Assembly: GCF_007859675.1 (NCBI RefSeq)
Contig: NZ_CP042305.1
Coordinates: 620,001 to 684,000, forward strand
From: Humibacter ginsenosidimutans
Lineage (GTDB): Bacteria; Actinomycetota; Actinomycetes; Actinomycetales; Microbacteriaceae
Direction of reading: 5' to 3'
Length of the DNA stretch: 64,000 nucleotides
Shown: piece after piece, positions 10,060-20,108 of the stretch
Layout: each line of letters starts with the position of its first letter
Numbering within the stretch: the stretch's first letter is position 1
The notes under the pieces: model-generated
What the model was told of the DNA's origin: nothing
The model's input: the letters and a program-made list of their open reading frames with translations, nothing else
The model's database searches: none
Program-made: the position numbers and the translations under genes

Positions 10060-10695
10060 GTGATCGACTACGTCGACACGGGGCTAAGCGCCAACTCCGT
10101 GCCGTATCTCGACGCTCTCGAACAGCAGCGTGCCGTGCACGCCGCCGTTGTCGACGGGCGGGCGCCAGACACCGTCATCCTTCTCGAACACGAGTCCGTC
10201 TACACGGCGGGCAAGCGCACCGAGGCCTCCGAGCGGCCGTTCGACGGCACGCCGGTGATCGACGTCGACCGCGGCGGCAAGATCACCTGGCACGGGCCCG
10301 GTCAGCTCGTCGGCTATCCGATTCTGAGGCTGCCGGACCCCATCGATGTCGTCGGCTACGTGCGGCGCCTCGAAGGCATGCTCATCGACGTGCTCGCCGA
10401 GCTCGACGTCGACGGCCACCGGGTCGATGGTCGCAGCGGCGTGTGGGTCTCCCAGGACGGGCCGGATGCGAAGATCGCGGCCATCGGCATCCGGGTCGCT
10501 TCCGGCGTCACGATGCACGGCTTCGCACTCAACTGCAGCAACGACCTCGAGCCGTACGACCACATCGTGGCGTGCGGCATCCGCGATGCCGGCGTGACCA
10601 CGATCTCGCGCGAGCTCGGTCGCACGGTGACTCCGCAGGATGCCGCGCCGCTGGTGCGCGCGCACTTCGACTCCGTGATCGGTGTGGTCGCATGA
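10060..10695 (+). CDS. lipB: Octanoyl-ACP:protein N-octanoyltransferase
   Basis: LipB transfers octanoate from acyl carrier protein to the lipoyl domain lysine of E2 proteins, the first step of endogenous lipoylation. The 211-aa product keeps the catalytic Lys138 (DAKIAAIG) and Cys159 (FALNCSND) and the substrate-binding [16 protein letters not shown]. The GTG at 10060 gives the usual N-terminus; there is no ribosome binding site at normal distance, and TAGACT 7 bases upstream suggests a leaderless transcript. lipA overlaps the stop codon by four bases (ATGA), so the two are translationally coupled. The likely substrate, the E2 protein, is encoded about 1.6 kb upstream. Confidence 0.95.
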   Translation: MIDYVDTGLSANSVPYLDALEQQRAVHAAVVDGRAPDTVILLEHESVYTAGKRTEASERPFDGTPVIDVDRGGKITWHGPGQLVGYPILRLPDPIDVVGYVRRLEGMLIDVLAELDVDGHRVDGRSGVWVSQDGPDAKIAAIGIRVASGVTMHGFALNCSNDLEPYDHIVACGIRDAGVTTISRELGRTVTPQDAAPLVRAHFDSVIGVVA

Positions 10696-11681
10696 CCGCG
10701 GCACCCGACGGACGCAGACTGCTGCGTCTGGAAGCACGCAATGCCGAGACGCCGATCGAACGCAAGCCCGAGTGGATCAAGACCCGTGCGCGCATGGGGC
10801 CCGAGTACACGCAGCTGCAGCAGCTCGTGAAGACCGAGCAGCTGCACACCGTGTGTCAGGAGGCGGGCTGCCCGAACATCTACGAGTGCTGGGAAGACCG
10901 AGAGGCCACGTTCCTCATCGGCGGCAGCCAGTGCACCAGGCGATGCGACTTCTGCCAGATCGACACGGGCAGACCGGCGGCGTTCGACGCCGACGAGCCG
11001 CGCCGCGTCGGTGAGAGCGTGACGACGATGGGCCTCCGCTACGCGACGGTCACGGGTGTCGCACGGGACGACCTCCCCGACGAGGGAGCCTGGCTCTACG
11101 CGGAGACGATCAGGCAGATCCACGCGCAGTCCCCCGGCACGGGTGTCGAGATCCTGGTGCCCGACTTCAGCGGTCGCCCCGAGCACCTGCAGCAAGTGTT
11201 CGACGCCGCCCCCGAGGTGTTCGCCCACAATGTCGAGACGGTGCCGAGACTCTTCAAGCGGGTCCGTCCCGCTTTCCGGTACGAGCGTTCGCTCGATGTG
11301 ATCACGCAGGGCCGCGCGGCCGGCATGAACACGAAGTCCAACCTCATTCTCGGCATGGGCGAGACCAGAGCCGAGGTCAGCGCGGCATTGCGCGATCTGC
11401 ACGAAGCGGGCACGGACATCCTCACCATCACGCAATACCTGCGGCCGAGCCCACGCCACATGCCCGTCGACCGATGGGTGCGGCCGGAGGAGTTCGTCGA
11501 GCTCAAGGCCGAGGCTGAGCAGGTCGGATTCCTCGGTGTGCTCGCCGGCCCACTCGTGCGCTCGTCGTATCGAGCAGGCCGGCTGTGGGCGCAGTCGATG
11601 ACGGCGAAGGGACGACCTATTCCCGAGGCCATGAGCGCGTTGGCGGATGCCTCGCTCGGCTTCGCGCAGGCGGTGGGCTGA
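10692..11681 (+). CDS. lipA: Lipoyl synthase (radical SAM)
   Basis: LipA inserts two sulfur atoms into the octanoyl group made by LipB, completing lipoylation. It is a 329-aa radical-SAM enzyme. The auxiliary cluster cysteines are Cys55, Cys60 and Cys66 ([12 protein letters not shown]), and the SAM cluster motif is Cys81, Cys85 and Cys88 (CTRRCDFC). The start ATG overlaps the lipB stop. With lipB and the E2/E3 genes upstream it forms a lipoate-metabolism cluster in an order also seen in mycobacteria. Confidence 0.97.
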   Translation: MTAAPDGRRLLRLEARNAETPIERKPEWIKTRARMGPEYTQLQQLVKTEQLHTVCQEAGCPNIYECWEDREATFLIGGSQCTRRCDFCQIDTGRPAAFDADEPRRVGESVTTMGLRYATVTGVARDDLPDEGAWLYAETIRQIHAQSPGTGVEILVPDFSGRPEHLQQVFDAAPEVFAHNVETVPRLFKRVRPAFRYERSLDVITQGRAAGMNTKSNLILGMGETRAEVSAALRDLHEAGTDILTITQYLRPSPRHMPVDRWVRPEEFVELKAEAEQVGFLGVLAGPLVRSSYRAGRLWAQSMTAKGRPIPEAMSALADASLGFAQAVG

Positions 11682-11730
11682 CGTGGCGCGAGCCTGCGCC
11701 CACGCCGTGAAGACCGCCGCCGCGAGCCGG

Positions 11731-11736
11731 TATCCT
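11731..11736 (+). promoter_or_regulatory. -10 element of leaderless DUF4191 gene mRNA
   Basis: TATCCT is followed by 7 bases (TTTCACC) and the ATG at 11744. Confidence 0.55.
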
Positions 11737-11743
11737 TTTCACC

Positions 11744-12445
11744 ATGGCACGTAAGGACTCCGCTGCGACGAAGGAACCCGGCCGCATCAAGCAGATGTGG
11801 CAGGTGTTCCAGATGACCCGCCGCTACGACCCTCGGGCGCAGTGGTACATGCTGGGCACGCTTCTGCTCGGTGCGGTCATCGGCGTTGTGCTCGCGCTCA
11901 CGCTCACCGGCGGCAACGTGTTCTCCGTGGTGCTCTGGATCGTGGCGGGTGTGCTCCTGGGGGCTCTCGGCGCGATCATCGTGCTCGGACGCCGTGCGGA
12001 GCGGGCCGCGTATTCGCAGATCGAGGGACAGCCGGGCGCCGTCGGTGCGGTGCTGCGCAGTTCGCTGAAGCGCACGTGGCGCGGCAGCGAGATGCCGGTG
12101 GCGGTCAACGGCCGAACCCGCGATGCCGTCTACCGCGCCGTCGGCCGCGGCGGCATCGTGCTGATCGGCGAGGGGCCGGCCACGCGCACGCGCAAGATGG
12201 TCGAGGACGAGAAGCGCAAGATCGCGCGCATCGTCCCGAACGTCGCCATCACGGTGTTCAGCGTCGGACCCGATTCCGACGCCGTGCCGCTGCACAGGCT
12301 CGCCGGCCGCATGGCGAAGATCAAGACCTCTCTCACGAAGCCAGAGGTGCTCGCGGTCGACAACCGCCTGAACTCGCTCGGCACGCAGATGCCGATCCCG
12401 AAGGGCGTCGACCCGATGAAGGCGCGCCCGCAGCGCGCCCGCTGA
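11744..12445 (+). CDS. DUF4191 family membrane protein
   Basis: This 233-aa protein has a basic N-terminus, two adjacent membrane segments (about residues 32-75), and a basic cytoplasmic C-terminal domain rich in Arg/Lys and ending KARPQRAR. It matches the actinobacterial DUF4191 family, which usually lies beside lipA and glnA (Rv2219 in M. tuberculosis occupies the same place). Its function is unknown. It has its own -10-like TATCCT 7 bases before the ATG. It converges on the RDD gene downstream. Confidence 0.85.
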   Translation: MARKDSAATKEPGRIKQMWQVFQMTRRYDPRAQWYMLGTLLLGAVIGVVLALTLTGGNVFSVVLWIVAGVLLGALGAIIVLGRRAERAAYSQIEGQPGAVGAVLRSSLKRTWRGSEMPVAVNGRTRDAVYRAVGRGGIVLIGEGPATRTRKMVEDEKRKIARIVPNVAITVFSVGPDSDAVPLHRLAGRMAKIKTSLTKPEVLAVDNRLNSLGTQMPIPKGVDPMKARPQRAR

Positions 12446-12467
12446 CGCGGCGCCTCCGGACGACCGC

Positions 12468-12893
12468 TCAGGCGCGGAGCAGGAGCGTTCCCGCCACCTT
12501 GTCGTGAAATCCGCGCTGGTCGGAATCCCACACCACGGCGGGAACGACGATGCAGAGCAGAACGGTGCGCACGAGTGGGCGCCATAGACCGACCCATCCG
12601 CCGTTGAGTGCTACCAGACGCAGTCCGACGATCCGGTGTCCGATGCTCCCGCCGATCGTCGGGATGAAGACGTACTGCAGAAGCGCGAAGACGCCGAGCG
12701 TCGCCCAGCCGTCGTAGTGGAAGAACGCGAACGACAGCAGGCTCGCGATCGCCCAGTCGATGATGAGACCGAGGATGCGCCGACCCGGTCTGGCCACGGA
12801 CCCCGGCCCGCTCTGCGGTGCGCCGAGGCGCTCACCGGGATAGCTGCTGGGCGCGAGATCGCCGAAATGGCGCGGATCGGAGGAGCTTGGCAC
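12468..12893 (-). CDS. RDD family membrane protein
   Basis: The 141-aa product has a short hydrophilic N-terminus, then ARPGRRILGLIIDWAIASLLSF, which carries the Arg-Asp-type signature of the RDD family, and about three membrane segments. RDD proteins are small integral membrane proteins of mostly unknown, possibly transport, function. It sits between lipA and glnA as in other actinobacteria. The GTG start has TAGACT 6 bases upstream. The GlnR box of glnA begins 90 bases from the start, so the two genes diverge from a shared 200-base region. Confidence 0.82.
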   Translation of the reverse strand: MPSSSDPRHFGDLAPSSYPGERLGAPQSGPGSVARPGRRILGLIIDWAIASLLSFAFFHYDGWATLGVFALLQYVFIPTIGGSIGHRIVGLRLVALNGGWVGLWRPLVRTVLLCIVVPAVVWDSDQRGFHDKVAGTLLLRA

Positions 12894-12899
12894 CGGGCG

Positions 12900-12905
12900 A
12901 GTCTA
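12900..12905 (-). promoter_or_regulatory. -10 element of leaderless RDD gene mRNA
   Basis: TAGACT on the minus strand is followed by 6 bases and the GTG at 12893. Confidence 0.5.
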
Positions 12906-12982
12906 TCGTCGCTGCGCTCCTCAGCCCCTCCATCGCTTCAGCCATGTGAGCGAGCTCACGTGGCGTTCGGCTCAGTCGCCAC

Positions 12983-13020
12983 GTAACATCCCGGAAACAA
13001 TCGCGATACGGTGGGGAAAC
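12983..13020 (+). promoter_or_regulatory. GlnR-type operator upstream of glnA
   Basis: The arrangement GTAAC-n6-GAAAC-n6-GATAC-n6-GAAAC matches the a-b-a-b GlnR box described for actinobacteria (gTnAc-n6-GaAAc repeated with the same spacing). It ends 73 bases before the glnA start. A TACGGT hexamer at 13007-13012 inside the box could be the -10 element. GlnR itself is not encoded in this window. Confidence 0.7.
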
Positions 13021-13093
13021 CGCCCGCGCCTAACCTGTCCACGGTTGCCCGCGCAGCCATGACTCCCACTCGTCACTTACCTGGAGCAACCAC

Positions 13094-14518
13094 ATGTTCA
13101 GTGATTCTTCCGAGGTGCTCAAGTTCATCAAGGACACGGACGTCAAGTTCCTCGACATCCGGTTCACCGATCTTCCCGGTGTGCAGCAGCACTTCAACAT
13201 CCCCGCCTCCACTGTCGACGAGGAGTTCTTCTCCGTCGGTCAGCTCTTCGACGGTTCGTCGATTCGTGGTTTCGCGTCGATCCATGAGTCGGACATGCAG
13301 CTGATCCCCGACGTGTCGACTGCGTATGTCGATCCGTTCCGGGCCGAGCGCACGTTGATCATGGTGTTCGACATCTTCAACCCGCGCAATGGTGAGGTGT
13401 ACAGCAAGGACCCGCGTCAGGTGGCGAAGAAGGCGGAGAAGTACCTGGCTTCCACGGGTATCGCGGACACGGCGTTCTTCGCTCCGGAGGCCGAGTTCTA
13501 CATCTTCGACGACGTGCGTTACGAGGTGAAGCAGAACGCCGCGTTCCATATCGTCGATTCGGAGGAGGCGGCCTGGAACTCCGGTCGTATCGAAGAGGGC
13601 GGCAACCTCGGCAACAAGACTCCGTACAAGGGTGGCTACTTCCCGGTCTCGCCGGTGGACAAGACCGCCGACTTGCGGGACGACATCTCGCTGAAGCTGA
13701 TCGACGCAGGCCTGGAGCTGGAGCGCGCGCATCATGAGGTGGGCACCGGTGGTCAGCAGGAGATCAACTACCGGTTCGACACGATGGTGCACGCGGCCGA
13801 TGACATCCTGAAGTTCAAGTACATCGTGAAGAACACGGCAGAGCAGTGGGGCAAGACCGCCACGTTCATGCCGAAGCCGCTCTTCGGCGACAACGGGTCG
13901 GGCATGCACACCCACCAGTCGCTGTGGAACGACGGCAAGCCGCTGTTCTACGACGAGGCCGGCTACGGCGGCCTGTCCGACGTGGCCCGCTGGTACATCG
14001 GCGGTCTGCTCAAGCACGCCGCATCCGTGTTGGCGTTCACGAACCCGACGGTGAACTCGTTCCACCGCCTGGTCCCCGGCTTCGAGGCACCCGTCAACCT
14101 GGTGTACTCCGCCGGCAACCGCTCGGCCGCGATCCGTATCCCGATCACCGGCACGAACCCGAAGGCCAAGCGCATCGAGTTCCGTGCACCTGACGCTTCC
14201 GGCAACCCCTACCTCGCGTTCGCAGCCCAGCTGATGGCCGGCATCGACGGCATCCGCAACCGCATCGAACCCCACGAACCGGTCGACAAGGACCTCTACG
14301 AGCTGCCGCCAGAGGAGGCCAAGAGCATCCCGCAGGTGCCAGGCACCCTGGATGCCGTTCTCGACGCACTCGAAGCCGACCACGACTTCCTCACCGTGGG
14401 CAACGTCTTCACGCCCGAACTGATCGAGACCTGGATCGACTACAAACGCGAGAAAGAGATCAAACCCCTCGCACAGCGTCCCCACCCGTTCGAGTTCGAG
14501 CTCTACTACGGCGTGTAG
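13094..14518 (+). CDS. glnA: Type I glutamine synthetase
   Basis: GlnA condenses ammonia with glutamate using ATP; it is a 474-aa GSI-beta dodecamer subunit. Diagnostic stretches are [20 protein letters not shown] (ammonia/glutamate site), NRSAAIRIP, and the adenylylation loop DLYELPPEE with Tyr402 as the likely modified residue. The GlnE enzyme that would modify it is encoded convergently just downstream. GGAG lies 8 bases before the ATG, so unlike many neighbours this gene has a leader. A GlnR box upstream points to nitrogen control. Confidence 0.97.
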   Translation: MFSDSSEVLKFIKDTDVKFLDIRFTDLPGVQQHFNIPASTVDEEFFSVGQLFDGSSIRGFASIHESDMQLIPDVSTAYVDPFRAERTLIMVFDIFNPRNGEVYSKDPRQVAKKAEKYLASTGIADTAFFAPEAEFYIFDDVRYEVKQNAAFHIVDSEEAAWNSGRIEEGGNLGNKTPYKGGYFPVSPVDKTADLRDDISLKLIDAGLELERAHHEVGTGGQQEINYRFDTMVHAADDILKFKYIVKNTAEQWGKTATFMPKPLFGDNGSGMHTHQSLWNDGKPLFYDEAGYGGLSDVARWYIGGLLKHAASVLAFTNPTVNSFHRLVPGFEAPVNLVYSAGNRSAAIRIPITGTNPKAKRIEFRAPDASGNPYLAFAAQLMAGIDGIRNRIEPHEPVDKDLYELPPEEAKSIPQVPGTLDAVLDALEADHDFLTVGNVFTPELIETWIDYKREKEIKPLAQRPHPFEFELYYGV

Positions 14519-14537
14519 CCCGCACCGGCGCACCGAG

Positions 14538-14573
14538 AGCGGGCCGCCTCCCCACGGAAGGCGGCCCGCTTTC
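14538..14573. terminator. Bidirectional terminator between glnA and glnE
   Basis: A 12-bp perfect G+C-rich stem (14538-14549 with 14559-14570) with a 9-base loop, followed by TTTCG, lies between the two convergent genes. Confidence 0.8.
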
Positions 14574-14621
14574 GTCATCTCCGGGGCTATGCCGCGAAGC
14601 GGTTCCGCGGGAGGACCGGGC

Positions 14622-17594
14622 TCAGGAGTCGTAGAAGTTGCGCTCGAAGACCGTTCTGGCGCGACGCGTGACGGCGAGGTACTCCTCCTCGAACAGCGTC
14701 GCGCAGCCTCGTGGATGTCCGAGGAGGCGGGCGATCCCGTCGAGCGCCTTACGGTCGGCTGGCAGCACATCAGAGGTCTTGTCTGCCCAGAGCGTGAGCG
14801 CACTTCTGGCCCTGGATGCCAGCAGCCAGGCATCGCGAAGCCGCTCGGCATCCGCTCGCTCCAGATACCCGAGGTCGACGCACGCCGACAGCGCCTCGAG
14901 CGTCGATGTCGTGCGCAGCGCCGCCGCATCGTGAGCGTGCTCTAGCTGCTGCAGCTGGACGAGCCACTCCACGTCGCTGAGCGAGCCCCTGCCGAGCTTG
15001 AGGTGGCGGGTCGGGTCCACGCCCTGCGGCAACCGCTCGTTCTCGACCCTGGCCTTGATGCGCTTCACCTCGCGCACATCCTTGTCGCCGATGGCGATCG
15101 GGTAGCGAACCTCGTCGGCGAGCTCGCCGAAGTCGTCGAGGAGCGTGCGGTCCCCCGCCACACCGCGGGCCCGCAGCAGGGCCTGCGCCTCCCAGGTCAG
15201 CGACCAGCGCCGGTAGTACGCGCGGTACGACTCGAGCGAGCGGGCCGGTGTGCCGTTGCGACCCTCGGGACGCAGATCCATGTCGAGATCGAACGGCAAC
15301 CTGGCGTCCTCCGTCAGCCGCTTCAGCTCGGCGACGTATTTCAGCGCTGCGGTGTGCGTGGCATCCGGGTCGGCCCCCTCGCGCGGCCGGAACACGTAGA
15401 TCACGTCGGCATCGGAGCCGAAGCCGAGCTCGCGTCCGCCGAAGCGGCCCATCGCGATCACCGCGAACTCGATCGGGGCGGGCTCCGCAGCACGGATCGC
15501 CGTCAAGACCCCTGCGATCGTGATCTCCGAGATGTCGGTGAGCGCGTGGGCGATCTCCTCCACCGTGCCGACATCGAGGATGCCCGCGAACGCCAACCGG
15601 AGCATCTCGCGTCGCCGAACGGCCCGAATCGCCCGTGCGGAGGCATCCGGATCGTCGTACCGGTCGAGGATGGCCGCCACCTCGTCGTCGAGCGCCTTGC
15701 GGGAGCGCGGGCGGAGATTGTCGTCGTCATCGAGCCACGCCACGCTCTCCGGGATCAGCCCGAGCAGCTCCCCCGCGAAGCGCGATCCGGCAAGGATGCG
15801 GGTGAGGTGTTCCGCCGCCCCTGACGAATCGCGAAGCATGCGCAGGAACCAGTGAGTCGATCCGAGGTCCTCGCTCAGCCTGCGGAAGGTGAGCAGGCCG
15901 TAGTCGGGATCGGCGCCGTCGGCGAACCACTGCAGCAGCACCGGCAGCAGCGTGCGCTGAATGGCCGCGCGGCGCGAGACGCCTGCCGTGAGCGCGGCGA
16001 TGTGCCCGAGCGCCCCGTGCGGATCAACGAACCCGATGGCGGCGAGGCGAGCCTCGGCCTGCTCGCCGGTGAGCGTCGCCTCGTCGCCGGGCAGCGCGGC
16101 CACCGCGGCGAGCAACGGCCGATAGAACAGTCGTTCGTGCAGACCGCGCACGCGGCGTTTGACGTCGCCCCACACGGCGACGAGCTCACGAGCGCCCGCG
16201 GCAAGCCCGGTGCCGCGGGCCAGGGTGCGAAGCTGGTCCTCATCGCGCGGCATCAGGTGCGATCGACGCAGCTCACGGAGTTGGATGCGGTGCTCGAGCA
16301 GACGCAAGACGCGATAGTCCCTGGCGAACTCCGCCGCTTCCTCACGCCCGATGTAGCCGCCGGCAGCCAATGCCTGCAGGGCCGGGAGCGTGCCTGCAAC
16401 ACGCACCGAGGCATCCGTGTGGCCGTGCACGAGCTGGAGCAGCTGCACCGTGAACTCGATGTCGCGCAGCCCGCCTGGACCGAGCTTCAGCTGTCGGTCG
16501 ACCTCGTCGGCCGGGATGTTCGCCGTCACCCGTTCGCGCATGCGCTGCACCGAATCGACGAAGCCGTCCCTGGCAGCACTCGCCCACACCGCGGGCGTCA
16601 ACGCCGCGATGTACCTGTGCCCCAACTCGACGTCGCCCGCGATGGGGCGGGCCTTCAGCAGTGCCTGGAACTCCCAGTCCTTCGCCCAGCGTTCGTAGTA
16701 CGCGAGGTGGGACTCCAACGTGCGAACCAGCGCGCCGTCCTTGCCCTCAGGGCGCAGGTTGGCATCGACCTCCCAGAGCGGAGGCTCGATCTCCATCGAG
16801 TCGATGCCGCGCATGGTCAGGGAGGCGAGCCTCGTCCCGACGTCGACGGCCCTCGCGGCGGAGACGCCGGCGTCGTCGTCGCCCTCGACCACGAAGATGA
16901 CGTCGACGTCGCTGAGGTAGTTGAGCTCCTCGGCGCCCGTCTTTCCCATGCCGATCACCGTGAGCTTGGTGCCTGCGACGTCCTGAGGCGAGAAGCCGCC
17001 GGGACCCGCGGTCGACGCCGTGTGCCGAGCCGCCGCGAGCGACGCATCGAGCGCGGCCCCCGCCAATGCGGCGAGGGTTCTCGCCACGGCATCGAGACCG
17101 CTCACCGGATCCGCCTGGGTGAGGTCGTGCAGGGCGATCTCGGTCAGTCGGGTGCGGTAGCGCACGCGAAGTGCGCGCCACGCGTCCTCGCCGTCGAGGG
17201 ATGCGACACCGTCGCGTGCGCCGACCGCATCGAGCAGGTCTGTGCGCAACTCGGCCTCCGTGGGCAGCACATCCGCCGGATGCCCGAACACGGCGAGTGC
17301 GTCCGGCGCGCGGCAGAGGAACTCGGCCAGCCCGCTCGAGGAGCCGAGCACGAGAAGGAGCCGTTGCAGGGCATCCTCATCGGTGAACGTCGCGGCCGCC
17401 TCGTCCGGCCTCCTGTGCAACAGCTCGAGCAGCCGTTCGAGTGCGGCATCGGGGTCTGCGGCCTTCGTGATGGCGCCGATCACGACGGTGGGCGCGGGTC
17501 CGCCGAGCGACTGCACCTCGTCGAGTCTGGCCCTCGCGTCGGACAGTCCTACGAAGCCCGCCCTGGCGAGCTCGGTCAGCGTGATCGACGGCAT
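14622..17594 (-). CDS. glnE: Bifunctional glutamine synthetase adenylyltransferase/deadenylase
   Basis: GlnE reversibly adenylylates glutamine synthetase. The 990-aa protein shows both nucleotidyltransferase halves: an N-terminal removase domain with GMGKTGAEELNYLSDVDVIF and a C-terminal transferase domain with AMGRFGGRELGFGSDADVIY, each keeping the paired Asp metal ligands. I chose ATG 17594 (MPSITLTELARAG), 16 bases after the glnA2 stop; the frame continues upstream to 17813 inside glnA2 but is Arg/Ser-rich and not plausible. It forms a glnA2-glnE operon and converges on glnA. Confidence 0.95.
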   Translation of the reverse strand: MPSITLTELARAGFVGLSDARARLDEVQSLGGPAPTVVIGAITKAADPDAALERLLELLHRRPDEAAATFTDEDALQRLLLVLGSSSGLAEFLCRAPDALAVFGHPADVLPTEAELRTDLLDAVGARDGVASLDGEDAWRALRVRYRTRLTEIALHDLTQADPVSGLDAVARTLAALAGAALDASLAAARHTASTAGPGGFSPQDVAGTKLTVIGMGKTGAEELNYLSDVDVIFVVEGDDDAGVSAARAVDVGTRLASLTMRGIDSMEIEPPLWEVDANLRPEGKDGALVRTLESHLAYYERWAKDWEFQALLKARPIAGDVELGHRYIAALTPAVWASAARDGFVDSVQRMRERVTANIPADEVDRQLKLGPGGLRDIEFTVQLLQLVHGHTDASVRVAGTLPALQALAAGGYIGREEAAEFARDYRVLRLLEHRIQLRELRRSHLMPRDEDQLRTLARGTGLAAGARELVAVWGDVKRRVRGLHERLFYRPLLAAVAALPGDEATLTGEQAEARLAAIGFVDPHGALGHIAALTAGVSRRAAIQRTLLPVLLQWFADGADPDYGLLTFRRLSEDLGSTHWFLRMLRDSSGAAEHLTRILAGSRFAGELLGLIPESVAWLDDDDNLRPRSRKALDDEVAAILDRYDDPDASARAIRAVRRREMLRLAFAGILDVGTVEEIAHALTDISEITIAGVLTAIRAAEPAPIEFAVIAMGRFGGRELGFGSDADVIYVFRPREGADPDATHTAALKYVAELKRLTEDARLPFDLDMDLRPEGRNGTPARSLESYRAYYRRWSLTWEAQALLRARGVAGDRTLLDDFGELADEVRYPIAIGDKDVREVKRIKARVENERLPQGVDPTRHLKLGRGSLSDVEWLVQLQQLEHAHDAAALRTTSTLEALSACVDLGYLERADAERLRDAWLLASRARSALTLWADKTSDVLPADRKALDGIARLLGHPRGCATLFEEEYLAVTRRARTVFERNFYDS

Positions 17595-17610
17595 GCGCGC
17601 CCGGCGAGCG

Positions 17611-18948
17611 TCACAGGATCTCGAGGTTCGTGCGCAGCTCGTAGGGAGTGACCTGCGCGCGGTACTCCTGGAACTCACGACGCTTGTTGGCGAGCACATA
17701 CGAGAAGACCTGCTCGCCGAGCGTCTCGGCCACGAGCTCGGACTCCTCCATGCTCTGCACCGCCTGCTCGAGGCTGGCGGGCAGCGGGTTGAAGCCGAGT
17801 GCCCGCCGTTCACCGTCGCTCAGGGCCCAGACGTCGTCTTCCGCCTCAGGGGGCAGCGGGTATTCCTCCTCGATGCCCTTGAGGCCTGCGGCGAGCAGCA
17901 GCGAGAACGCGAGGTACGGGTTGGAGGCCGAGTCGATCGCGCGGTATTCGACACGTGCGCTCTGTCCCTTGCCCGGCTTGTAGAGCGGAACGCGCACCAG
18001 GGCGGAGCGGTTGTTGTGGCCCCAGCAGACGTAGCTCGGCGCCTCGTCACCGCCCCACAGCCGCTTGTACGAGTTGACGAACTGATTGGTCACCGCGGTG
18101 ATCTCCGGCGCGTGGTGCAGAAGCCCCGCGATGAAGTGCCTGGCCACCTTGGAGAGCTGGTATTCGGAGCCGGGCTCGTAGAACGCGTTGGTGTCGCCCT
18201 CGAAGAGAGACAGGTGGGTGTGCATGCCGCTTCCCGGCTGCCCGGTCAGCGGCTTCGGCATGAAGGTCGCGTACACGCCCTGCTCGATGGCGACCTCCTT
18301 GATCACGGCGCGGAACGTCATGATGTTGTCCGCGGTGGTGAGCGCATCCGCGTAGCGGAGGTCGATCTCGTTCTGGCCGGGGCCGCCCTCGTGGTGGCTG
18401 AACTCCACGGAGATGCCGAGATCTTCGAGCATGCGCACGGACCGGCGGCGGAAGTCGTGCGCCGTTCCGCCTGGAACGTTGTCGAAGTATCCGGCGGAGT
18501 CGACGGGCACAGGTCCGCCCTCGCCGAACTGCGATGACTTGAGGAGATAGAACTCGATCTCGGGATGCGTGTAGAACGTGAACCCGCGATCCGCCGCCTT
18601 CTCGAGCGTGCGACGCAACACGTTGCGCGGGTCGGCGACAGCGGGCTCGCCGTCGGGCGTGGAGATGTCGCAGAACATGCGGGCCGTCGGATCGATCTCT
18701 CCCCGCCAGGGCAGGATCTGAAACGTCGTGGGGTCGGGATGGGCCAACAGATCGGACTCGAACGTCCTGGTGAGACCCTCGATCGCCGACCCGTCGAAGC
18801 CGAGACCCTCTGTGAACGCGCCCTCGACCTCGGCGGGTGCGATGGCCACCGATTTCAGCGTGCCGACGACGTCTGTGAACCAGAGTCGTACGAACTTGAC
18901 GCCGCGTTCCTCGATGGTGCGGAGCACGAAGTCGCGCTGCTTGTCCAT
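17611..18948 (-). CDS. glnA2: Glutamine synthetase family protein GlnA2
   Basis: The 445-aa product is a second type I glutamine synthetase, the size and context of mycobacterial GlnA2. It keeps the core motifs ([29 protein letters not shown]). At the position of the adenylylation loop it reads [15 protein letters not shown], so the modifiable Tyr seen in GlnA is missing and GlnE probably does not control it. The ATG at 18948 is preceded by AAGGGG at good spacing. TAGCCT about 25 bases upstream could be its -10. It is divergent from panB. Confidence 0.92.
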   Translation of the reverse strand: MDKQRDFVLRTIEERGVKFVRLWFTDVVGTLKSVAIAPAEVEGAFTEGLGFDGSAIEGLTRTFESDLLAHPDPTTFQILPWRGEIDPTARMFCDISTPDGEPAVADPRNVLRRTLEKAADRGFTFYTHPEIEFYLLKSSQFGEGGPVPVDSAGYFDNVPGGTAHDFRRRSVRMLEDLGISVEFSHHEGGPGQNEIDLRYADALTTADNIMTFRAVIKEVAIEQGVYATFMPKPLTGQPGSGMHTHLSLFEGDTNAFYEPGSEYQLSKVARHFIAGLLHHAPEITAVTNQFVNSYKRLWGGDEAPSYVCWGHNNRSALVRVPLYKPGKGQSARVEYRAIDSASNPYLAFSLLLAAGLKGIEEEYPLPPEAEDDVWALSDGERRALGFNPLPASLEQAVQSMEESELVAETLGEQVFSYVLANKRREFQEYRAQVTPYELRTNLEIL

Positions 18949-18991
18949 GCGGTCCCCTTCCTCGTGGTCCAAGGCTACTGGGTGGCGTGGC

Positions 18992-18997
18992 TAGACT
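18992..18997 (+). promoter_or_regulatory. -10 element of leaderless panB mRNA
   Basis: TAGACT is followed by 7 bases and the ATG at 19005. Confidence 0.5.
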
Positions 18998-19004
18998 GGC
19001 CGCC

Positions 19005-19874
19005 ATGGCTGACCAGGCAAGCGGATCGTCGTCCAACCCTGTCGAGGAGCGGCCCTACGGCGGCACCCCAGAGGGGCCGAAACGAGTGCGAACCCGGCAC
19101 TTCCAGAACGCGAAGGCCAACGGCATCAAGATCACGGGCCTGACCAGCTACGACATGCTGAGCGCCCGCATCTTCGACGAGGCCGGCATCGACTTCCTGC
19201 TCGTCGGAGACTCCGCAGGCAACAACGTCTTCGGATACGACACCACCTTGCCCGTCACCGTCGACGACCTCATCCCGCTCACCAGAGCCGTGGCGCACGC
19301 CGTCACTCGCGCATTCGTGGTGGCCGACATGCCCTTCGGCTCTTACGAGACCGACGTGCAAGACGCGCTGCACACAGCGGTGCGCTTCATGAAGGAGACC
19401 GGCGCCCACGCCGTCAAGCTCGAGGGCGGGCGGCGCAGCGCCAAGCAGATCCGTCGCATCGTCGATGCGGGCATCCCCGTCATGGCGCACATCGGGTACA
19501 CGCCGCAGAGCGAGCACCAGCTGGGCGGACACATCATCCAGGGTCGGGGCGATCGCGGCATCGACGATCTGCTCGCCGACGCTCACGCCATCGAGGAGGC
19601 AGGTGCCTTCGCCGTGGTGCTCGAGATGGTGCCCGCGGATGCCGCCGCCCGCGTCACGGAGGAACTCACGATCCCGACGATCGGTGTCGGTGCCGGCCCG
19701 CACGTCGACGGCCAGCTTCTGGTCTGGACGGACTGGGCGGGCTTCACGACGGGACGCGTGCCACGCTTCGTTCGGCAGTATGCCGATCTCAAGGGTGTGC
19801 TCGGGGAAGCGGCGCAGCGCTACAAGGCCGACGTCGAAGGCGGCGAGTACCCCGGCCCCGAGCACAGCTACTGA
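19005..19874 (+). CDS. panB: 3-methyl-2-oxobutanoate hydroxymethyltransferase
   Basis: PanB makes ketopantoate from 2-oxoisovalerate and methylenetetrahydrofolate, the first committed step of pantothenate and hence coenzyme A synthesis. The 289-aa product contains ITGLTSYDM, the Mg-binding [20 protein letters not shown] region, and [17 protein letters not shown] 19005 is preferred over an in-frame GTG at 18987 because a TAGACT -10 sits 7 bases before it. No other pantothenate gene is nearby. Confidence 0.95.
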   Translation: MADQASGSSSNPVEERPYGGTPEGPKRVRTRHFQNAKANGIKITGLTSYDMLSARIFDEAGIDFLLVGDSAGNNVFGYDTTLPVTVDDLIPLTRAVAHAVTRAFVVADMPFGSYETDVQDALHTAVRFMKETGAHAVKLEGGRRSAKQIRRIVDAGIPVMAHIGYTPQSEHQLGGHIIQGRGDRGIDDLLADAHAIEEAGAFAVVLEMVPADAAARVTEELTIPTIGVGAGPHVDGQLLVWTDWAGFTTGRVPRFVRQYADLKGVLGEAAQRYKADVEGGEYPGPEHSY

Positions 19875-19897
19875 GCAGTGCCTCGGCCGATGGCGCG

Positions 19898-20095
19898 TCA
19901 GGAGTCCTTGGCGTCTTCTTCGGCCCAGCGTGCGCTGTTCTCGCGGAGCGTCTCGAGCGCGTGCTCGGCCTCTTCGTGCGTATCGAACGGTCCGACTCGG
20001 TTGGGCGCCGGTGACTTGAACCCCTGCTCGACCTGACCGGTCTTGAGGTTGTACCAGTACTTGTGCTCGATGTCGTTCGGGAACGGCTCAGCCAT
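19898..20095 (-). CDS. Small SPOR-like conserved protein
   Basis: This 65-aa protein contains [15 protein letters not shown], then [26 protein letters not shown], which resembles the core of SPOR-type or WW-like small actinobacterial proteins annotated as SPOR domain-containing. There is no signal peptide, so it is probably cytoplasmic and a peptidoglycan-binding role is unlikely. Its ATG lies 12 bases from the start of map on the other strand, and its -10-like TAGGAT overlaps the map start codon. Function unknown. Confidence 0.75.
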   Translation of the reverse strand: MAEPFPNDIEHKYWYNLKTGQVEQGFKSPAPNRVGPFDTHEEAEHALETLRENSARWAEEDAKDS

Positions 20096-20108
20096 AAGCT
20101 TGATCCTA
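20095..20108. promoter_or_regulatory. Interlocking divergent leaderless -10 elements (SPOR-like gene and map)
   Basis: On the plus strand TAAGCT (20095-20100) is followed by 7 bases and the map ATG at 20108. On the minus strand TAGGAT (20108-20103) is followed by 7 bases and the ATG at 20095. Each -10 element contains the first base of the other gene's start codon. Confidence 0.55.

Noticed and set aside
14622..17813. Longer GlnE starting at 17813
   Set aside because: The extra 73 codons overlap glnA2 and are Arg/Ser/Cys-rich without homology; ATG 17594 fits spacing and family length.
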